Shown: positions 40,326 to 44,780 of the stretch, piece after piece
How the letters are laid out: every line of letters starts with the position of its first letter
Numbering within the stretch: position 1 is the first letter of the stretch
Source of the DNA: Pseudomonadota bacterium
GTDB taxonomy: Bacteria; Myxococcota_A; Polyangia; GCA-2747355
Direction of reading: 5' to 3'
Assembly (NCBI GenBank): GCA_016702545.1
Contig: JADJDT010000031.1
Location: forward strand, 1 to 44,780
Length of the DNA stretch: 44,780 nucleotides
Position numbers and translations under genes: made by a program
The notes under the pieces: generated by a model
Database searches by the model: none
Seen by the model: the letters and a program-made list of their open reading frames with translations, nothing else
What the model was told of the DNA's origin: nothing

Positions 40326-40446
40326 TCCGGCTCCCGGGTCGGGTTTGGTAATCGGGCGAAGGGCTCAGCTCTAATACATTGAGTTTGGATAGTCCTAGAC
40401 ATTAAAGCTCGTTCTTGATGACTAGGGGTAGGTAAAAGGATTCCCT

Positions 40447-40488
40447 TTATTGACAGGGGCGCTCGTGTTATTGACAGGGGCGCTCGTG
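40447..40488 (+). repeat. perfect 21-bp tandem duplication with two TTGACA hexamers
   Basis: TTATTGACAGGGGCGCTCGT plus a final G occurs twice back to back (40447-40467 and 40468-40488), ending 17 bases before the acetyltransferase start. Each copy contains a consensus -35 word TTGACA. No clear -10 follows at the right distance, so a promoter role is only possible. Confidence 0.85.
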
Positions 40489-40505
40489 CCCGCGGAAATC
40501 GTAAC

Positions 40506-41012
40506 ATGGAAATAAGGCCGATTCCAGCTGATCCAAACGTAGTCGAGACCGTTGCGGGCTGGCTGTTCCGAGAGTGGGGGCATTTGAGTCCTGGAAGTTC
40601 GCATCAGAGGGCCATCGATAGACTAAGCGAACGAATAGGCTCAACTGGAGTTCCTCTCGCTTTGGTCGCATTTGAATCGGGGCAACCTATTGGAACGGCA
40701 AGCTTGGTGGCATCTGATATGGACACCCATCCGCAATTTACACCCTGGCTAGCCAGCGTGTATGTGCTCCCCGAGTTCCGATTGCACGGAATTGGGTCAG
40801 CGCTGTGCAGATCAATTGTATCTGAGCTGAATCGCCTCAAAATAACAAGAGCCTATCTTATGACGCCAAACAAAGAGGCCTATTATCAGGGCCTCGGATG
40901 GCGAACTATTGAAAGAGATTTATCGGCGAGAGCTTGTCGCAGTTATGGAATTTGTTTTGGCCGAATGACTCTGGCTTCTAAAATCCCGAACCTTGAATCC
41001 TCTGCGAATTGA
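40506..41012 (+). CDS. GNAT-family N-acetyltransferase
   Basis: 168 residues. Acetyl-CoA-binding motif A is visible as WLASVYVLPEFRLHGIGSAL (the R/Q-x-x-G-x-G/A loop appears as RLHGIG), followed by the beta5 region RAYLMTPNKEAYYQGLGWRT typical of small-molecule or antibiotic-type GNATs. It is clearly less GC-rich than the core genome and uses A/T-ending codons, a sign of transfer. It has no strong ribosome site. It lies between the RAYT element and a transposase-less copy of that element. The substrate is unknown. Confidence 0.88.
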   Translation: MEIRPIPADPNVVETVAGWLFREWGHLSPGSSHQRAIDRLSERIGSTGVPLALVAFESGQPIGTASLVASDMDTHPQFTPWLASVYVLPEFRLHGIGSALCRSIVSELNRLKITRAYLMTPNKEAYYQGLGWRTIERDLSARACRSYGICFGRMTLASKIPNLESSAN

Positions 41013-41190
41013 TGACCAGGGGAGTTCTTGTCTTTGCGGTATCAAGTGTTCACCATCTTTGAAGGGCACTCCATTCCGAGCGCGCCCATTGTGATCAGTT
41101 AGGGCTTGGTCTTGAGGAAAGCCTGGCCTTGCGTGGTCTTCCTGGCGCGATGGGCCAGCCTCGGAGTTGGTCGAGGATGGGGAGTCAGTT

Positions 41191-41219
41191 CCCGAACCAG
41201 GGTTCGTGAAGAAGCATGA
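41191..41219 (+). repeat. hairpin motif, copy 2 (REP-like)
   Basis: CCCGAACC-A-GGGTTCG then TGAAGAAGCATGA, identical to copy 1 and again opening the 220-bp repeat. Confidence 0.8.
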
Positions 41220-41413
41220 GCCACCGGGGCTGCCGCGAACGGCGAGCGAAGGCGAGCGGTGCGGTTCGTTCGGGCGCGGCAGGGCCTCTGCATCGGCCGC
41301 GGCGACCTTGCAGCGGCGGCTCTTGGGGTTGGTTTCGCGCGCGGGGCGGAGCTGTGGCGAGGCGCTGCGGCGAGCGGTGGTGCGGGACGGCGTTCGGATG
41401 AGCGAGGACGAGC
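41191..41413. repeat. 226-bp repeat, copy 2
   Basis: Same orientation and nearly identical to 38955-39180. Here it is followed not by the RAYT gene but by a 106-bp element with inverted ends, then by the second copy of the upstream repeat. The 180 bases before it (41013-41190) contain no gene that I can see. Confidence 0.9.
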
Positions 41414-41423
41414 GAGGACCCGC

Positions 41424-41529
41424 ACCTGGGTTGATGTTCTGCCCATCGTGTGGGGCCCTCACCCGGGCTCGGGGCGGGAGGATGCGGGCGGGAGGAGACT
41501 CGCCGGCGACATCGAACATCAACCCGGGT
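41424..41529. repeat. small element with 16-bp inverted ends (MITE-like)
   Basis: The 16-base ends (41424-41439, ACCTGGGTTGATGTTC, and 41514-41529, its complement) match at 15 of 16 positions. The 74 bases between are GC-rich and noncoding. The element occupies the place held by the RAYT gene in the other copy. Confidence 0.75.
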
Positions 41530-41598
41530 GGGGGTCCCCGCCTATCCCAGAATGAACAACCGTCGCCGCCCCGTACACAGAATTCCTGACAGCCTCAG

Positions 41599-41782
41599 AT
41601 CGCGCGGTTCTAGCACTCGCCTCGGCGCTTCGTCCGAAAGCCGGCTCCGGCTCGGACGAATGCCGGCCGTAACCCGCGGCTCACGGTAAGCGGCAAAGGG
41701 CGCCCGCGACCAGGCTCCCCTTCGACGCACGCCCGAACCGTGCGCGCCAGCCTTCGCCGCCAGAGGGCAAAAGCAACCCCGG
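41599..41782. repeat. repeat upstream of RAYT, copy 2 (no RAYT gene)
   Basis: Matches 40142-40325 in two blocks (41599-41670 and 41751-41782). With 41191-41413 it forms a shortened version of the RAYT element that lacks the transposase gene. Confidence 0.85.
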
Positions 41783-41838
41783 CGCGGCTCGGCGGCTCTC
41801 AGAGGTTGCACAGGAGCGTCAGGCTCAAGCATGATCGC

Positions 41839-41916
41839 GTCTAACCCTTCGCTCCACCTGACGTTCGCCAGCCGGCTACCCCGTCTGTCGCCCGCAGGTG
41901 AGTCCAAACGTTAGGT
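41839..41916 (+). other. integron-type attC recombination site (candidate)
   Basis: GTCTAAC at 41839-41845 fits the R'' core (RYYYAAC) and GTTAGGT at 41910-41916 fits the R' core (GTTRRRY). Between them are L''-like TCGCTCCACCTGACG and L'-like GCAGGTGAGTCCAAACG, in which CACCTG pairs with CAGGTG. Total length is 78 bases, within the usual range. The next gene begins 18 bases after it, as in gene cassettes. No integrase gene and no second attC are visible in the window. Confidence 0.7.
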
Positions 41917-41934
41917 TACACAGGACCATCACCA

Positions 41935-42606
41935 GTGGCGATTAGTGACAACACAATCAAGCTCTTGTGGGGCCGTGCGGCAGGTACTTGCTCCAATCCA
42001 TCTTGCCCCACGGCCCTCACGGTCATCTTGAAGGACGGCAGCGGCTTTAGTGTTGGCGAGATGGCCCATGTCATAGCCAGTAGCCCAACTGGACCACGCG
42101 GAGGTGACACCGGTGGAAACGATGAATATGAAAACTTGGTTTTGCTCTGCCCGACTTGCCACCGCACCGTGGACAAGGCACCCGCGGGAGCTTACCCAGC
42201 CGCCACGCTCCACCAATGGAAGCAAGGGCACGAAACCCGCGTCCGTTCTAACCTGACCGCACGGACGTATGAGAGCGTGGCGGAGCTGAAGACCTATGTT
42301 GCTCTCCTACTCAACGAAAACAAGACTTTATTGTCTAGCTTTGGGCCGCGGTCCCCATTCGCCGAGGCCGATCCAGGTTCTAACCTGCACGAAGTCTGGG
42401 CGCTCCGGAAGCTAGACACAATCGTCCCGAACAATACAAGAATCATTAACGCAGTCGAAGCCAATATCACGTTTTTGAACTCAACTGAAGCTGAAGTGTT
42501 CTTCCAATTCAAGACTCACGCGCAAGCCTTCGAGTGTCATCAATACACGCGACTGGATACCTACCCGATGTTTCCCGTGTGTTTCGAGGAGGCAATGCTG
42601 CCATGA
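41935..42606 (+). CDS. HNH endonuclease-like protein with unknown C-terminal domain
   Basis: 223 residues. The N-terminal 100 residues have LWGRAAGTCSNPSCPTALTV (CxxxxC zinc knuckle), GEMAHVIASSPTGPRGG, NLVLLCPTCHRTVDK (CxxCH) and LHQWKQGHE. This is the HNH type found at the start of Cap5-like and related defence nucleases. No SAVED domain follows; the last 120 residues (VAELKTYVALLLNENKTLLS onward) match nothing I know. It starts at GTG 41935, 18 bases after the attC-like site. It ends in a four-base ATGA overlap with the next gene. Composition is AT-richer than the core genome. Likely a DNA nuclease used in defence; the trigger is unknown. Confidence 0.75.
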   Translation: MAISDNTIKLLWGRAAGTCSNPSCPTALTVILKDGSGFSVGEMAHVIASSPTGPRGGDTGGNDEYENLVLLCPTCHRTVDKAPAGAYPAATLHQWKQGHETRVRSNLTARTYESVAELKTYVALLLNENKTLLSSFGPRSPFAEADPGSNLHEVWALRKLDTIVPNNTRIINAVEANITFLNSTEAEVFFQFKTHAQAFECHQYTRLDTYPMFPVCFEEAMLP

Positions 42607-42812
42607 GCCAGAACGGGTGCAATAGTTGGAACGTTAGCTTTTCCCATATCGCTTGGCTTGAGAGGCTCTTAAAAACTCACGGGAACTGTGGAGCGCCAAC
42701 GCGGCATGACGATCTTGTATGCGAAGTTGACCGAAAGAAGCAGATGGATCACCTCTCGGTTGTCTGTTTGAATGAATACGATGGGCCTCACTGCCGTGCA
42801 ACGCGTGATTAA
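42603..42812 (+). CDS. small hypothetical protein coupled to the HNH gene
   Basis: 69 residues, starting in an ATGA overlap with the HNH stop, which argues for a real coupled gene. The sequence (MSQNGCNSWNVSFSHIAWLE ... DHLSVVCLNEYDGPHC) is Cys/His-rich with no recognisable domain. Its 3' end overlaps the next reading frame by about 40 bases. An alternative is that one indel near 42775 splits a single longer gene here. Confidence 0.45.
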   Translation: MSQNGCNSWNVSFSHIAWLERLLKTHGNCGAPTRHDDLVCEVDRKKQMDHLSVVCLNEYDGPHCRATRD

Positions 42813-43020
42813 TGAGCTCGGGAAACCTTCAATCATCTACATTGGAGGCGGTTGGTGCAGTTGCACAGAACAAGCAAAACAGCACTGTCTTTCGGAGCGA
42901 ATTGGCCTCTATGTCACAGATGAAATGTCAGGAGCGCTATGGGCCGATGAGTATTTCGCTTATCACAAGCGCGACAAGGATGGCAATCCAATCTATCACT
43001 TCAGCAAAGAGCAGGCTTGA
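42772..43020 (+). CDS. small hypothetical protein in the HNH cassette
   Basis: 82 residues from ATG 42772 (or 79 from ATG 42781). It reads MGLTAVQRVINELGKPSIIY, then IGGGWCSCTEQAKQHCLSER and EYFAYHKRDKDGNPIYHFSK, a compact Cys-containing protein without known relatives in my memory. It overlaps both neighbours. There is no clear ribosome site, as expected for coupled translation or for a frameshifted part of the preceding gene. Confidence 0.45.
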   Translation: MNTMGLTAVQRVINELGKPSIIYIGGGWCSCTEQAKQHCLSERIGLYVTDEMSGALWADEYFAYHKRDKDGNPIYHFSKEQA

Positions 43021-43298
43021 GGCTGTGTACGGTTTCGGATCAGCCTTTCTCGGTAGGCCCTTCCGCGACATTGACATCCTCGCTGTAGTCAAGGCGGACC
43101 CGACAGTGGCGCTCGATGTGTTCTACGCTCTGCGGCTGCGCTTGAAACCGCAACGAGAATCTACGGGGCCCCGTTCATCTGACCATGCTTACAGAAGTCG
43201 AGTTCGCCTCGAGACCACTCAGGAGCATGAACGCCCTGACGCCTCTGTGGGCTCTTGAACAGAGAGGCTCCCCGTCCGAGGTTCGTGAGGAAGCATGA
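42980..43298 (+). pseudogene. minimal nucleotidyltransferase-like protein, frameshifted
   Basis: The fragment MAIQSITSAKSRLEAVYGFG is followed by GSAFLGRPFRDIDILAVVKA, the GS-x(9-11)-DxD signature of polymerase-beta-type nucleotidyltransferases. After LRLRLKPQR the frame shifts near 43155, and the other frame continues YGAPVHLTMLTEVEFASRPL and NALTPLWALEQRGSPSEVREEA, a typical end for this family. The stop codon comes from hairpin motif copy 3, so the original C-terminus was probably cut by that element. Related small nucleotidyltransferases act as antitoxins or in toxin modification; here the role is open. Confidence 0.6.
43271..43298 (+). repeat. hairpin motif, copy 3 (degenerate)
   Basis: CCCGTCCGAGGTTCGTGAGG then AAGCATGA. 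The left arm is degenerate, the tail conserved. It truncates the nucleotidyltransferase-like gene and supplies its stop codon. Confidence 0.65.
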
Positions 43299-43335
43299 CG
43301 CAGCGGGTCTGTCGCGCGGCGCGGTCCCGACCCGG

Positions 43336-43553
43336 CGCCTTCCAGCTCTTGTCTCTCGCGCGGGGCAGAGCGCCAAGGGCCCCGACCGGAGTTCGTGAAG
43401 AAGCAAAGAAGCATGACGGTGCCGGGCGCGGCGAGGACGGGGGACCGAGCACGGGACTGAGCACGGGGTTGTCGTTTCGGCGCGACGGGCGCCATTTCAT
43501 GGGCCGGGAGGACGTTCAACCGGCGCCTTTCAGCTCTTGTCTTTCGCGCAGGG
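43336..43553. repeat. repeated block between hairpin copies 3 and 5
   Basis: CGGCGCCTT-(C/T)-CAGCTCTTGTCT followed by (C/T)TCGCGC occurs at about 43336-43368 and again at about 43520-43553. Each occurrence follows a hairpin motif by 60-140 bases. No gene is visible in the surrounding 300 bases. It looks like nested or tandem copies of related elements. Confidence 0.65.
43381..43416 (+). repeat. hairpin motif, copy 4
   Basis: CCCGACCGGAGTTCGTGAAG followed by a duplicated AAGAAGCA tail and TGA. With copy 5 in the opposite orientation it bounds a 540-bp segment that includes the RAYT fragment. Confidence 0.65.
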
Positions 43554-43560
43554 CAAACCG

Positions 43561-43891
43561 GTGGCGAGGCGCTGCGGCGAGCGGTGGGGGTGACGGCGTT
43601 CGGGGACGCGAGAACGAGCGGCGCGTGGCCGCTCACGGAGCCTGGGCGCAGCAGACGCCCGCGTACACTCGCAGTCCGTAGGTGCCGAAGGGAATACCAC
43701 GCCGCGTGCGCCAGCGCGCCACCGGAGCCAGGCCTCACGATAGCCTGCAAGGAAGCTGCGCAGGCGTGCCAGCGCTTCGATGCGCGCCCACGCTGCCGCC
43801 GGCCACGCGTGGGCTCGGCTGGCGGCGCTAGCTCAGGCTCGGGTGAGCTGAAGGTGGATTGCCGCAGCACCTGGCGGCGACCGAGGACGCT
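43561..43891 (-). pseudogene. 3' fragment of a second RAYT-like gene
   Basis: Matches 39119-39452, the 3' end and downstream flank of the RAYT gene, in the same orientation with several indels. On the reverse strand it begins SVLGRRQVLRQSTFSSPEPE and continues toward the RAYT C-terminus. The N-terminal catalytic part is absent. It is cut sharply at 43891 by hairpin copy 5. Confidence 0.8.
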
Positions 43892-43919
43892 GTGCTTCTT
43901 CACGAACCCCGGTTCGGGA
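43892..43919 (-). repeat. hairpin motif, copy 5 (inverted)
   Basis: On the reverse strand TCCCGAACC-GG-GGTTCGTG then AAGAAGCAC. It joins the RAYT fragment to a transposase fragment and is opposite in orientation to copies 1 to 4. Confidence 0.75.
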
Positions 43920-44039
43920 CTGGTGGCCCCGCATGACGCGCACCTCCTCGATGAGGTACTCGACCCTGCGCGCCAGGTGCGTGTTGATCGCGTGGGCGAT
44001 CATCGCGATCAGGAACTGCAGGGGCAGGGGAAGCGTCAC
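43905..44039 (-). pseudogene. N-terminal fragment of an integrase-core transposase
   Basis: From GTG 44039 the reverse strand reads VTLPLPLQFLIAMIAHAINT followed by RRVEYLIEEVRVMRGHQSR, the short hydrophobic leader and helix that begins many integrase-core transposases (LxFLIxMIA, ExLxEENRVL-like). It then passes into the hairpin motif (TGVREEA) and loses homology. The catalytic core is missing. The call rests on the leader pattern alone. Confidence 0.5.
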
Positions 44040-44174
44040 TCGGGGCAGAGGATGGGTCGGAGCAAGTCGATGATCCAGGCTGGGCCCGGGACGCCCGGCA
44101 TGGGAGAATGCTGCGGCGGCGGGTTTCGCGGCAGGCGCGCGGTCAAGCGGACATTTTTCTTGAAGCTTGACACA

Positions 44175-44493
44175 ATGTCCGCATGTGCCACACTGATCCC
44201 GGTGGGCAAGGTCGAGTGCTTCAGCCTGAGCGGCCTCGACATCTGGTTCAACTCCGACGACCATCGCCCCCGCACTTTCACGCGGCGAGCAGTGACTGGG
44301 GATCCGCGTGCGCTTCCTGCGTCGCGCCGAAGAAATGTTCGAGGTCGTCTGGGGTTCAGCCCGGGCGGTCGAGATAGGCGCGGAATCATCAAGGCCGTCG
44401 AGAAGCACACGAGCCGAGTTGCTTGAGGAATGGGAAGCCAAAGTTGTGACCAGGACCCAGGTCCGGAGACGTAGCCATGAACCTCGCCGTTGA
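44175..44493 (+). CDS. DUF4160-like protein (two single-base frameshifts)
   Basis: Joining three frames gives TLIPVGKVECFSLSGLDIWF, then DDHRPPHFHAASSDWGIRVR and FLRRAEEMFEVVWGS, ending RAELLEEWEAKVVTRTQ. The HRPPHFHA core and the late ELLEEWE helix are the marks of DUF4160. The shifts are at about 44271 (in a run of C) and 44300 (after TGGGG). Many DUF4160 genes are followed by a small partner gene that overlaps the stop, and an ATG overlaps here too at 44477. Often seen in toxin-antitoxin-like pairs, but the function is unknown. Confidence 0.6.
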
Positions 44494-44780
44494 AGTCGTC
44501 GCCGCCGAGGCTACCCAAGCGCAGATCGCCACCGCAAGGGCGACTGGCCGTCTGGGGTGCGGTTTCTTTCGAGTCCGTCAAAGAGAACGGTCGGCGCCCG
44601 CCTGCTCGTGGCTCGCCTGGAGGAGATTGGGGAGCACGGGCGCCATCGTGCCCTGCTCGACTTGCTCCAGCGAGTACGGCGGCTTCACGCAACCGCACCG
44701 TTGGTTTTGCTTGCGACGAGCGAAGCCGGCAGGGGCGCCGTGGTGTCGACCGCGCTTCTACAGGCGTTGGCGCTCGTGGC
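44477..44780 (+). CDS. unidentified gene at the right edge, frame uncertain
   Basis: ATG 44477 overlaps the DUF4160-like stop and reads MNLAVEVVAAEATQAQIATA. Another frame, from about 44557, reads RLLVARLEEIGEHGRHRALL and continues to the edge (LHATAPLVLLATSEAGRGAV), which looks more protein-like. One indel between them would join the two into one gene open at the window end. I do not recognise it. Confidence 0.3.
   Translation, partial: MNLAVEVVAAEATQAQIATARATGRLGCGFFRVRQRERSAPACSWLAWRRLGSTGAIVPCSTCSSEYGGFTQPHRWFCLRRAKPAGAPWCRPRFYRRWRSW

Noticed and set aside
41085..41110. CAGTTAGGGC as a second attC core
   Set aside because: It ends in G rather than a pyrimidine and has no matching RYYYAAC box or L boxes at a suitable distance.
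42980..43298. Nucleotidyltransferase fragment considered as a CD-NTase of CBASS
   Set aside because: It is only about 100 residues and has the minimal MNT layout, without the larger CD-NTase core.
43175..43833. Reverse-strand frame continuing from the RAYT fragment
   Set aside because: Beyond the RAYT-like part it is only Arg/Pro-rich mirror sequence crossing hairpin motifs and repeats.

Overview
This looks like chromosomal DNA of a high-GC, Gram-negative deltaproteobacterium, most likely a Myxococcota-type organism (possibly from a long-read or metagenome assembly). The inference rests on MopE-like DDDGDGxxDEGC motifs, Cys-rich and RCC1-repeat lipoproteins, a PilZ protein, and a GldA/GldFG/DUF4340 ABC cluster. 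There are no rRNA or tRNA genes and no CRISPR array.

Positions 1-30783 read as core or lineage-specific chromosome. They hold a PilZ protein (left edge), methylmalonyl-CoA epimerase, an unknown protein, 8-oxoguanine deaminase, a large secreted lipase-like lipoprotein and a FadL-type porin. Two divergent RCC1-propeller lipoproteins share an AT-rich promoter island. One carries 22 perfect Met-Asn-Ala repeats and 7 propeller blades. The other carries nine copies of an exactly 420-bp Cys-rich repeat and 14 blades. Then come a divergent membrane pyrophosphatase, two Hsp20 genes, an unknown gene, a glycosyltransferase, lgt, the ABC/GldFG/DUF4340 operon and a secreted MsrB-MsrA fusion.

Positions 30784-44780 are an accessory, mobile region. 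An AbiEi/AbiEii toxin-antitoxin module sits between two direct copies of the msrA 3' end and has a clear inverted-repeat operator. It is followed by an orphan gene, a decayed IS21-type element, a DDE transposase interrupted by an IS3-type element, and a RAYT-like HUH transposase. Five copies of a small hairpin motif (CGAACC..GGTTCG followed by TGAAGAAGCATGA) mark junctions between unrelated fragments. A transposase-less copy of the RAYT element lies about 2.2 kb downstream. Lower-GC cargo includes a GNAT acetyltransferase and a translationally coupled mini-operon led by an HNH nuclease that starts just after an integron-like attC site. The right edge has a frameshifted DUF4160-like gene.

Many otherwise intact genes are broken by single-base indels, mostly in G or C runs (epimerase, deaminase, lipase, ABC ATPase, both RCC1 proteins). 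The simplest reading is residual sequencing error, so these are listed as single CDS with the break described. Mobile-element remnants are listed as pseudogenes.
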